6,761 nucleotides of DNA from an uncultured Synergistaceae bacterium (GCA_937870605.1 CALMZW010000406.1:1-6761), one strand, 5' to 3'; positions 1-5,263 are shown, counted from the stretch's first letter. Numbers and translations are program-made. Notes: generated by a model from the sequence alone, not told the origin.

Positions 1-206
1 GCCAGTCCGCGAGGGCCTCCGAGGAACTCGAAATCGCGGACATGATGTACCGCGAAGGCCTTGCCTCGCAGCTCGACCTCATCAACGCCCAGGAGGCCCG
101 TCAGAAGACGCTCACGGAACACCTCTCCGCCATCGAAGAGCTTTGGCTCGTCCTCGCCGAGGCCGACCGCGTCATGGGGCGCTACGTCCGCTCCGGTCCG
201 GAATGA
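1..206 (+). CDS. TolC-family outer membrane efflux protein, C-terminal fragment
   Basis: This is the last 67 codons of a gene that begins left of the window; the reading frame starts at base 3 and ends with TGA at 204-206. The translation shows a long amphipathic helix, with YREGLASQLDLINAQEAR followed by a Leu/Ala heptad-like stretch and a short polar tail (GRYVRSGPE). This matches the C-terminal repeat of TolC/OEP proteins, where a 'Y..G..s.ldlLnAq' segment precedes the final coiled helix. Family members form trimeric outer-membrane exit ducts for efflux pumps or type I secretion. The gene converges on the RiPP operon, with only 34 nt between its stop and the stop of precursor 1. It could belong to an export system for the peptides or be an unrelated efflux gene; the window cannot decide. 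No signal peptide can be seen because the N-terminus is missing. Confidence 0.85.
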   Translation, partial: QSARASEELEIADMMYREGLASQLDLINAQEARQKTLTEHLSAIEELWLVLAEADRVMGRYVRSGPE

Positions 207-240
207 AACCGGCCTGATTCAACCTCCGCGAGGTGAGCCC

Positions 241-510
241 CTACGCCGCAGCAATCGCGATGTACCCGACGATGAAAACCAGGACCATCATGATCGTTCC
301 CCCGGTCACGGCCTCGAGTTCCTCGTCGGTCATCTCGGGATTCCGCTCGAAGACGACCTTCTGCATCTCCTGTTTCGTGAACTCATACCCGAGTTCCTTC
401 TTGACGTACGGCTCGATTTTGTCCGGCGTCGCAAGCTCCCGGACTCTGTCCGCCACCTTCGCATCCGTCTCGAGAAGTTCGTAGAACGCAACCGCCGCTT
501 CTATCGACAT
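241..510 (-). CDS. Nif11-type RiPP precursor peptide 1 (89 aa, GG leader plus hydrophobic core)
   Basis: This small protein resembles the Nif11-like leader peptide family: it opens MSIEAAVAFYELL, has a charged helical middle, and ends its leader with DEELEAVTGG. Residues 1-71 are the predicted leader. Residues 72-89, TIMMVLVFIVGYIAIAAA, are the predicted core released by cleavage after the double glycine. The core has no Cys and no charged residue; Thr1 and Tyr12 are its only hydroxyl residues. The ATG at 510-508 is preceded by a perfect AGGAGG (519-524) with an 8-nt gap, and the stop is TAG at 243-241. It is the last gene of the minus-strand operon, 36 nt after the asparagine-synthetase-like gene. 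It has the same length as precursor 2 and, by hand alignment, shares 45 of 71 leader residues but only 3 of 18 core residues. Family assignment is strong; modification and cleavage site are inferred. Confidence 0.9.
   Translation of the reverse strand: MSIEAAVAFYELLETDAKVADRVRELATPDKIEPYVKKELGYEFTKQEMQKVVFERNPEMTDEELEAVTGGTIMMVLVFIVGYIAIAAA
244..297 (-). other. Predicted core peptide of precursor 1
   Basis: These are the codons for the 18 residues after the TGG motif (residues 72-89). The segment is almost entirely Ile, Val, Met, Leu, Phe and Ala, with Thr at position 1, Gly at 11, Tyr at 12 and an Ala-rich C-terminus. The boundary assumes C39-type cleavage directly after Gly-Gly, which is usual for Nif11 leaders but is not proven here. 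Confidence 0.65.
298..510 (-). repeat. Leader-coding repeat, copy 1 (partner at 2016-2228)
   Basis: The leader-coding part of precursor 1 is a diverged direct copy of 2016-2228, offset by 1718 bases. Exact 17-bp matches include 313-329 with 2031-2047 and 353-369 with 2071-2087. The repeats flank the asparagine-synthetase-like gene and arose by precursor gene duplication. Confidence 0.8.
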
Positions 511-518
511 TCGAAATC

Positions 519-524
519 CCTCCT
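519..524 (-). promoter_or_regulatory. Strong ribosome binding site of precursor 1
   Basis: The minus strand reads AGGAGG, 8 nt before the ATG at 510. It fixes the start of precursor 1 and suggests efficient translation, as expected for a peptide substrate needed in excess over its enzymes. Confidence 0.85.
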
Positions 525-533
525 GTTTTCCTC

Positions 534-555
534 CCCCGGCGGAACGTCACCGGGG
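534..555 (-). promoter_or_regulatory. GC-rich inverted repeat ahead of precursor 1
   Basis: CCCCGG (534-539) and CCGGGG (550-555) form a 6-bp perfect stem around a 10-nt loop that contains the stop codon of the asparagine-synthetase-like gene (547-549). In the mRNA the hairpin would sit just 5' of the precursor 1 Shine-Dalgarno. No U-tract follows, so it is not a typical terminator. It may stabilise or insulate the precursor message; this role is inferred. Confidence 0.35.
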
Positions 556-1956
556 CCCTCCTGATTGCGAATCCGCTTCCATGAGCGTCCCGGCCGCGAA
601 AAAGCGCCAGAGCGCTCCGGCGTTCATCCGTTCCACGGCTTCCGGACGGACGACGACGTCCCCGAGCCGCGTCGCCGCGATCAGGCGCCGGACTTCCGGG
701 CGCAGGTCGGGCAGCGACGGACCGCTGTGCCAGAACCCCGTCTTCCGGGTCTGAAACCGCACGCGTTCCGGAACTTCCGGAAAGAGCCGCCGCAGCGGGT
801 ATTTGAGCAGTCCCTCTCCGTAGAGAAAGTCGAGACGGAACCGCGACACGAGGTCGACGACGCCGTCGTCGAGCAGCGGCGCGCGCCCCTTCAGCCCGAA
901 ATGGTTCGCGAGCCGGCAGTCGTAGTGCAGCAGGTACCGCAGGCTCCGCACCGTCAGCCCCTGACGCCTGAGGCGGTCCCAGTCGCCGAGGTCGGCGGCG
1001 AAGAAACGGACTCCATCCCGCGCCGCCGCCTCTTCGCGCGTGAGCCCAAGCGCGTCGCACGCGCCGCCGTCGCTGAAGGCGACCCAGCTTGAGGTGCGCG
1101 TGAAGCAGCGCCGGACGATCCGGAGGTCCAGCACGGGAAACGGCGGCTTCGCCTCGTGAAGCGATTCGAGACGCGCCGCTGCGGCCGGATCCCGCGCCCG
1201 GAGCTTCTCCATCGCGGGAGGAAAGTGCCACGGGTATCCGCAGAAGAGTTCGTCCCCTCCCTGCCCGCTGACGACGGTCCGCACCCCGGAACGCGCCATG
1301 CTCTCCATCAGCCGGAACTGCGGAAGGGGCGCGCCCGGAATGTGCGTCGGGATCTCGAGAACGCGAAGCATCCGCCGCAACTCGTCGAGCCCGGCCGTCT
1401 CCCCGAATTCCGGAAGATCCGGCCGAAGCCCGAGCGCTTCCGCCGTTTCCCGCGCCGCTTCCCGATCCTCCGATCCCGGAGCGCCGTAGATGAAGCAGCG
1501 CGGTTTCCCCCTCCGGGCCCAGGCCGCCGCGACCGAGGAGGAATCGAGTCCGCCGCTCAGGCAGAGCGCGGCGTCCTGCCCGATCCCATCCACGGCGTCC
1601 GCGAGGCGTTCCCGAAGCCGTGGGAGCGCCTCCGCGCCGAATTCTTCCGTCGCGTCCGGCAGAAGATCCCGGGCCGCGACGACGGCTTTTCCCGACGACA
1701 GTCTCAGGTCGCACCCCGGAGGAACTTCGAAGACACCTTCGAAGAACGTCTCCCCTTCCGGAAAGACGACGACGCCCGCCGCGAGAAAATCCGTCATCGC
1801 GTCCCGCCGCCACCGCTTCGGAATCAGCCCCGTGGAGAAGAGATCGTCGTATGTCTTTCCGACCGCAACGCCGCCGTCGAACGGCGCATAGACAAGAGGC
1901 TCGAGTCCGAGGCGGTCGCGCGAAACGACCGCCTCTTCCCCGCCGGGAATCCGCAC
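547..1956 (-). CDS. Asparagine-synthetase-like ATP-dependent amide/lactam synthetase, N-terminally truncated
   Basis: The 469-residue product carries the asparagine synthetase ATP-pyrophosphatase domain. It has SGGLDSS at residues 134-140 (PP-loop, adenylates a carboxylate), SGQGGDELFCGY at 230-241, and a C-terminal part with the LKGRAPLLDD and RKTGF segments typical of AsnB-like proteins. The N-terminus begins inside the glutaminase domain, just before the conserved SRDRLGLEPLVYA stretch, so the catalytic Cys2 and the first half of that domain are absent. Lasso-peptide lactam synthetases (McjC type) are related enzymes that also do not use glutamine. The likely role is ATP-dependent amide bond formation on the precursor peptide. 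The GTG at 1956 lies 2 nt after the stop of precursor 2 and has no clear Shine-Dalgarno, so translational coupling is likely. An in-frame GTG at 1983 is an alternative. Upstream residues in this frame do not resemble a glutaminase domain. Confidence 0.88.
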   Translation of the reverse strand: MRIPGGEEAVVSRDRLGLEPLVYAPFDGGVAVGKTYDDLFSTGLIPKRWRRDAMTDFLAAGVVVFPEGETFFEGVFEVPPGCDLRLSSGKAVVAARDLLPDATEEFGAEALPRLRERLADAVDGIGQDAALCLSGGLDSSSVAAAWARRGKPRCFIYGAPGSEDREAARETAEALGLRPDLPEFGETAGLDELRRMLRVLEIPTHIPGAPLPQFRLMESMARSGVRTVVSGQGGDELFCGYPWHFPPAMEKLRARDPAAAARLESLHEAKPPFPVLDLRIVRRCFTRTSSWVAFSDGGACDALGLTREEAAARDGVRFFAADLGDWDRLRRQGLTVRSLRYLLHYDCRLANHFGLKGRAPLLDDGVVDLVSRFRLDFLYGEGLLKYPLRRLFPEVPERVRFQTRKTGFWHSGPSLPDLRPEVRRLIAATRLGDVVVRPEAVERMNAGALWRFFAAGTLMEADSQSGGPR

Positions 1957-1958
1957 GT

Positions 1959-2228
1959 CTATGCGCCGGCGCCCGCGGCCCACATGAGAAATATGAAGAC
2001 AAGCGCTCCGAAGGATCCGCCCGTTATGGACTCGAGTTCCTCGTCGGACATTTCGGGGTTTCGTTCGTACACGACCTTCTGCATCTCTTCCTTCGTGTAA
2101 TTGAAGCCCAGGACGTTCCTGACGTAGGGTTCGATCTTTTCCGGCGTTCCAAGTTCCTTGATGTGGTTCTTCAGTTCCTCGTCCTTCTCCAGCCGCTCGT
2201 AGAACGCAATCGCCGATTCCATGGACAT
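1959..2228 (-). CDS. Nif11-type RiPP precursor peptide 2 (89 aa, GG leader plus hydrophobic core)
   Basis: This is a paralogue of precursor 1 of identical length: it opens MSMESAIAFYERLE, continues with KIEPYV and the TKEEMQKVVYERNPEM segment, and ends its leader with DEELESITGG at residue 71. The predicted core, residues 72-89, is SFGALVFIFLMWAAGAGA. It is again hydrophobic, without Cys or charged residues, and with Ser1 and an aromatic residue at position 12 as in the sister peptide. The frame is open up to an ATG at 2318, but the ATG at 2228 is preferred: AAGGAGGTG (2235-2243) lies 6 nt upstream, and the start then aligns exactly with precursor 1. The gene lies 68 nt downstream of the TfuA-like gene and 2 nt before the asparagine-synthetase-like gene. 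Its product is presumably the substrate of the YcaO/TfuA pair and the amide synthetase. Confidence 0.9.
   Translation of the reverse strand: MSMESAIAFYERLEKDEELKNHIKELGTPEKIEPYVRNVLGFNYTKEEMQKVVYERNPEMSDEELESITGGSFGALVFIFLMWAAGAGA
1962..2015 (-). other. Predicted core peptide of precursor 2
   Basis: These are the codons for the 18 residues after TGG. Position 1 is Ser, position 12 is Trp, and the C-terminus alternates Ala and Gly. Aligned to the core of precursor 1, only Ala14, Ala16 and Ala18 are identical, while small hydroxyl residue 1 and aromatic residue 12 are conserved in type. The boundary assumes cleavage after Gly-Gly. Confidence 0.65.
2016..2228 (-). repeat. Leader-coding repeat, copy 2 (partner at 298-510)
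   Basis: This is the second copy of the duplicated leader-coding segment, in the same orientation as copy 1. Protein identity between the copies is 45 of 71 by hand count. Similarity drops sharply downstream in the core codons. Confidence 0.8.
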
Positions 2229-2234
2229 TCGGGA

Positions 2235-2243
2235 CACCTCCTT
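2235..2243 (-). promoter_or_regulatory. Near-perfect ribosome binding site of precursor 2
   Basis: The minus strand reads AAGGAGGTG, complementary to the 16S rRNA 3' end, 6 nt before ATG 2228. It decides the start of precursor 2 against the upstream in-frame ATG at 2318. Confidence 0.87.
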
Positions 2244-2248
2244 GAAAT

Positions 2249-2268
2249 ACCCCTCCCCCGGAAGGGGT
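2249..2268 (-). promoter_or_regulatory. GC-rich inverted repeat ahead of precursor 2
   Basis: ACCCCT (2249-2254) and AGGGGT (2263-2268) form a 6-bp perfect stem with an 8-nt loop, in the 68-nt gap between the TfuA-like stop and the precursor 2 RBS. It shares the decamer CCTCCCCCGG (2252-2261) with the leader of precursor 1 (530-539). In the operon direction no U-tract follows; a T-run (2275-2282) lies on the other side, so it resembles a terminator only for plus-strand transcription, where no gene needs one. A role in mRNA processing or stoichiometry is inferred. Confidence 0.35.
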
Positions 2269-2296
2269 GCGCTGCTTTTTTTCCGCGTGAAGCATG

Positions 2297-3727
2297 TCAG
2301 GACCGATCGTTCCCGCACGTCCCCCCCGTCTCACCTCCCTTGTCTGCCCCGGCCGGAGAGGACGCGCCGAGGATGCCGCTCCACAGGGATTTCGCCGTCT
2401 TCGCCGCGAGAAACTCCTCGATCAGGTCGATCGGCTCCATGCCGGTTTCCGGGATGACGTCGGGGAGCATCGCTCCGCACCACGGGAAGCCCTCGGACCG
2501 GAGATGCTCGCGCGCGAGCTGCATGAAGGGGACGATCGACGCCCGCCGCCATTCCTCCCGCCAGATATCTTCGTTGTCGCGGATGATCGCCTCCCTGTTC
2601 GCGGCCCGCTGCTTCCATTCCGGATATCCCCCCCGGAGGCGAAGCTCGTCGAGAAGGGCGTCGGTGTTCTTGCCGCAAACCCGTCCCTGCATGAACCAGC
2701 GATGCAGGCGGTGGATCAGGGCCTCCTCTTCGAGAAGACGCCGGATATCGCCGTCGTCGAGGTCGTTTTCGGCCTTCCATCCCACAAACTCCTCGTCGGT
2801 TTTGAGCCGAAAGCGTCGTCGCAAACGTTTTTCTTCGGATGCGATCTCATGCTCCTCCGGTTCGAGATTCCACTGCGCGGCAAGCAGGAGGACGAGCTTC
2901 CGGTTCAATGCCCGCCCGTTCAGGTCTTCCGCCTCGGGATGCGCGAAGGTGACCATGTCGCCGATGCACCACTGACGGAGCGGCCCCTTCCCGGAATCGA
3001 CCGGACGATCGCGTTCTTCCAGGGAGCGGAAGATCGCGGAGTATTCCCGCTTCGCTCCGGGCCGTCGCGCCTCCCCCGCTTCGGCAAGCTTTCTCACGCG
3101 GCGCAGCAACGCCTCGGCGTCCGCCCGCACCGGATCCGGAGCCCCGGGCAGCCATTCGCGGAACCGTTCGATATCGCTCCCGGGGAGCGCCTTCGCGACG
3201 TTCGACTCCAGAAGCGCCTCCCACGTCCGGCGACGCCAGAAGAGCCCTTCCGCCGCGCACGTCAGCGCGCACGCCGCCGTCTCCGGAAGGATCCGCTCCG
3301 TCGCAGCCGCGTCCAGAACGTCGCGCATCGCCACGAGGGGCACGGAAAGGCGTTTCACGTCGCCTCCGGTCATCTCCCAGTCTCCGAGAACCTCGTCGTC
3401 GCGCTCGAGTTCGCCCGACGCGACGCGCCGGAAGATGCTCCCTGCCCCCTCCATACCGTACGATGCAAGCTCGGCCGCGCGATGCGCCCCGACGGCCGCG
3501 GCGCCGACGACCCGTACGCCCGAGTCCAGCGCGTACAGAATCTCCTTGTGCCACGTGGGCAGCGATCTGTAGGGAAGATCGCAGTCCAGAAGGCCGATCG
3601 CTGCGGGGTGGTATTTCCGGAGCGCCGCGAGGACGTCCCCCTGTGCGGCCGGAGGAAGAACGACGATATCCGGAATCGGGAGGCCGATCCCCTGAAGGGA
3701 GGGGCCTCCGAAGACAATCGCTACCAT
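2297..3727 (-). CDS. TfuA-like protein, YcaO partner for peptide thioamidation
   Basis: The 476-residue product starts MVAIVFGGPSL and carries the TfuA hallmark GAAAVGAHRAAELASYGM at residues 75-92, followed by GAGSIF and the acidic ERDDEV at 108-113. TfuA proteins work with YcaO enzymes in thioviridamide-type pathways and in McrA thioglycine formation, where they are thought to help supply sulfur for converting a backbone amide to a thioamide. The TfuA core occupies about the first 230 residues. The remaining roughly 240 are a charged, Trp-rich, helical extension that I do not recognise. ATG 3727 is supported by AAGGAGG (3735-3741) 7 nt upstream, and it overlaps the YcaO stop as ATGGTAG. The frame stays open far upstream through the YcaO gene, but that part has no TfuA or YcaO similarity. 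The overlap indicates translational coupling with YcaO and a likely complex. Confidence 0.9.
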   Translation of the reverse strand: MVAIVFGGPSLQGIGLPIPDIVVLPPAAQGDVLAALRKYHPAAIGLLDCDLPYRSLPTWHKEILYALDSGVRVVGAAAVGAHRAAELASYGMEGAGSIFRRVASGELERDDEVLGDWEMTGGDVKRLSVPLVAMRDVLDAAATERILPETAACALTCAAEGLFWRRRTWEALLESNVAKALPGSDIERFREWLPGAPDPVRADAEALLRRVRKLAEAGEARRPGAKREYSAIFRSLEERDRPVDSGKGPLRQWCIGDMVTFAHPEAEDLNGRALNRKLVLLLAAQWNLEPEEHEIASEEKRLRRRFRLKTDEEFVGWKAENDLDDGDIRRLLEEEALIHRLHRWFMQGRVCGKNTDALLDELRLRGGYPEWKQRAANREAIIRDNEDIWREEWRRASIVPFMQLAREHLRSEGFPWCGAMLPDVIPETGMEPIDLIEEFLAAKTAKSLWSGILGASSPAGADKGGETGGTCGNDRS

Positions 3728-5049
3728 GCGGCTCCCTCCTTCCGGAAAAGAGGACTTCCCTCGCCGTATCCGTGCTGCATGGCGGCCTTCGCCCTCGCCC
3801 CGGGACTGTAGTAGGGGAAGATGTACCCTTCGGCTCCCGGGATTACGACCCGCACGGCCTGGACGGGATCGTCGGCGCGCGAAAGACGGAAGACGATCAC
3901 GCGGTCCAGCCCGACCGACGCGAGGCGACGCAGGATGAAGGTGACGTCGTCCTCGAACGCATCGAAGATCATGCTCCCGAGGCCGGAAAGATCGAGGCGC
4001 TCCGAAACGCCCTTCTCCGTCTGCTGCATCGCCCATGCCCCGTCGGAGCGGAGAACCCTCCGGTACTCTTTCGACGGGACGATGTCCCGGACTCCGGAAA
4101 GAAACACGCAGCGCGACTGCACCGATTCGGTGATCGCCCGAATCATCGCGGTCTCGTGGTCCATCGCGCTTCCCATGCCGTGGGCCGTGGCGATGGAGTG
4201 TTGCTCTTCGAGATCGATGAGATAGCAGTTCCACGTCGGGATGCCGACATCCGTGCCGTTGTCGGCCAGAAGCATCCCGATCCCGGCGGACCGGACGCGG
4301 TCCGCGAGTTCGCGGACCCTCGGAAAGGGAATCGTCTCGATGCGCGCGATCCGGCGGACGGGGGCGGAGCATCCGGCCGCACGGGCCGCCATCGTGCAGC
4401 ACGTGACGGAATCCCGTTCGACGACCTCGAGAAGCGCCTGGGCGATCGCCTCGAGAAGATGGACGCCGCACGACAGGCCGTTCGAGCCCGCCTGGAAGAG
4501 CAGCCCTTCGGAGAGATCCATCAGTTTTCGCTTCCCTCCTCCAGGAGAGAGGCGGACGAGTTCGAGGGGAACCGGGACTTCCTCCCCTGCAACCAGATCC
4601 CACCCCAGGACCCACGGGATGTCGAGATCCCCGTGGAAAAAGGAATGGGGCGTCAGGGACAGCCGCTCCGGGGGAATCATGGGGTGCGTCCGCGACAGAT
4701 CGTTCCACGTTCCCCGGAAAGAGGGAATGTCCGCGTTGACGCCGAACCAGCGCTCGAGCGATTCGCCCGCCGCCGACAGTCTCGCCGCCGTCGGCGTGAA
4801 TCCCTTGCCGTGGGCGGCCGTGTATCCGTCGATGCTCGGCCGGAGCACGTTGAAGACTGGGATGCCGACGCGATCCAGCTGCGTGATATCCGAAATCCGC
4901 GTCACGCCCGTCTTCTCGAGGAAGGGGCGAAAAATTCCCCAGGCCTCGTCGGCGGAAACCGGGTGCGGCGACGTTCCCTCCGTGTCGGATGCCTTTGAAA
5001 GACGCAGTTCGCAGTCCCGGAAAAACACGGGCGATGAACAGGAAAACAC
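3721..5049 (-). CDS. YcaO-domain ATP-dependent peptide backbone-modifying enzyme
   Basis: The 442-residue product is a full-length stand-alone YcaO. Visible signatures are TRISDITQLDRVGIPVFNVLRP (residues 50-71, shown in family form), GKGFTPTAARLSAAGESLER (81-100), SNGLSCGVHLLEAIAQALLE with EVVERD (189-213), HGMGSAMDHE (290-299) and AITESVQSR (305-313) for ATP/Mg binding, and VRVVIPGAEGY near the C-terminus. YcaO enzymes use ATP to activate backbone amides; with TfuA the outcome is usually a thioamide, with an E1-like partner an azoline. No E1-like gene is present, and the C-terminus lacks the proline-rich PxPxP tail of azoline-forming YcaOs. The start is taken as GTG 5049, with AGAGGAG (5061-5067) 11 nt upstream; GTG 5028 is a less likely alternative without a Shine-Dalgarno. 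It is the first gene of the operon. Confidence 0.92.
   Translation of the reverse strand: MFSCSSPVFFRDCELRLSKASDTEGTSPHPVSADEAWGIFRPFLEKTGVTRISDITQLDRVGIPVFNVLRPSIDGYTAAHGKGFTPTAARLSAAGESLERWFGVNADIPSFRGTWNDLSRTHPMIPPERLSLTPHSFFHGDLDIPWVLGWDLVAGEEVPVPLELVRLSPGGGKRKLMDLSEGLLFQAGSNGLSCGVHLLEAIAQALLEVVERDSVTCCTMAARAAGCSAPVRRIARIETIPFPRVRELADRVRSAGIGMLLADNGTDVGIPTWNCYLIDLEEQHSIATAHGMGSAMDHETAMIRAITESVQSRCVFLSGVRDIVPSKEYRRVLRSDGAWAMQQTEKGVSERLDLSGLGSMIFDAFEDDVTFILRRLASVGLDRVIVFRLSRADDPVQAVRVVIPGAEGYIFPYYSPGARAKAAMQHGYGEGSPLFRKEGAAW
3735..3741 (-). promoter_or_regulatory. Ribosome binding site of the TfuA-like gene
   Basis: The minus strand reads AAGGAGG inside the last codons of the YcaO gene, 7 nt before ATG 3727. 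It fixes the TfuA start at the ATGGTAG overlap and rules out a YcaO-TfuA fusion read from the long open frame. Confidence 0.85.
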
Positions 5050-5138
5050 AGGGGAACACGCTCCTCTCGGATTGCCCTACCGAAAAATCGCGCCCGGAGC
5101 CTTCGGAGAAAAGATCGGTCCGGCGGGAAATTCAGCGC

Positions 5139-5147
5139 AGCATATCA
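5139..5147 (-). promoter_or_regulatory. Candidate extended -10 element for the RiPP operon
   Basis: The minus strand reads TGATATGCT, an extended -10 pattern (TGnTATnnT). With a 17-nt spacer the -35 position reads TTATTC, a poor match. Transcription from here would give a 5' leader of roughly 80 nt before GTG 5049. The call rests on consensus likeness only. Confidence 0.3.
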
Positions 5148-5235
5148 GAGGAACAGACGTGGAATAAGGGTGAAAAACATCCCCTCCCCTCGCGGAAGGC
5201 CTGCGATTCCATGCCCGTACGACTCTTTCGGCGTG

Positions 5236-5244
5236 TGGTATGCT
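5236..5244 (+). promoter_or_regulatory. Candidate extended -10 element for the membrane LuxR-type gene
   Basis: The plus strand reads TGGTATGCT, sharing the TATGCT hexamer with the divergent candidate at 5139-5147. No good -35 is visible. If used, transcription would begin near 5251, which favours the GTG 5264 start over ATG 5240. Confidence 0.28.
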
Positions 5245-5250
5245 TTCGCT

Positions 5251-5256
5251 GGGGAG
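5251..5256 (+). promoter_or_regulatory. Ribosome binding site deciding the start of the LuxR-type gene
   Basis: GGGGAG lies 7 nt before GTG 5264 and 10 nt before GTG 5267. The alternative ATG at 5240 has no purine-rich sequence upstream. Confidence 0.55.
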
Positions 5257-5263
5257 TGAGATA

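Larger units (their letters stand above)
5050..5263. other. Divergent intergenic regulatory region
   Basis: This 214-nt gap separates the operon start from the LuxR-type gene. It contains the YcaO ribosome binding site (5061-5067) and the two candidate -10 elements. I found no convincing tandem or palindromic operator beyond very short palindromes such as CGTACG (5216-5221) and AGGCCT (5198-5203). No small ORF with a Nif11-like leader is visible here. Confidence 0.5.

Noticed and set aside
222..234. ACCTC/GAGGT inverted repeat between the convergent TolC and precursor 1 stops as a bidirectional terminator.
   Set aside because: The stem is only 5 bp with a 3-nt loop, and no T-run follows on either strand.
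383..2002. A 539-codon minus-strand open frame overlapping the asparagine-synthetase-like gene.
   Set aside because: The translation is Arg/Gly/Ala-rich and low in complexity, typical of an alternative frame of a high-GC gene; the competing frame holds SGGLDSS and GGDELF motifs.
2249..2282. Hairpin plus T-run as a rho-independent terminator.
   Set aside because: The T-run is on the plus-strand side and is separated from the stem by several G/C bases, and no plus-strand gene ends there; in the operon direction no U-tract follows.
2229..2318. Longer precursor 2 starting at ATG 2318.
   Set aside because: It would add 30 residues with no counterpart in precursor 1, while the near-perfect RBS at 2235-2243 points to ATG 2228.
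1957..2334. N-terminal extension of the asparagine-synthetase-like protein into the precursor 2 region.
   Set aside because: The frame is open but encodes no glutaminase-like sequence and overlaps the well-supported precursor 2 gene.
1156..4998. Several plus-strand open frames of 300 to 511 codons opposite the operon.
   Set aside because: They are antisense to well-supported genes, have Arg/Pro/Ser-rich translations and show no recognisable motif or RBS.
2297..5059. A single 920-codon minus-strand open frame suggesting a YcaO-TfuA fusion.
   Set aside because: Only the part from ATG 3727 has TfuA similarity; the upstream part is an out-of-frame reading of the YcaO gene, rich in Arg, Gly and Pro without domain signatures. 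A good RBS marks the TfuA start.
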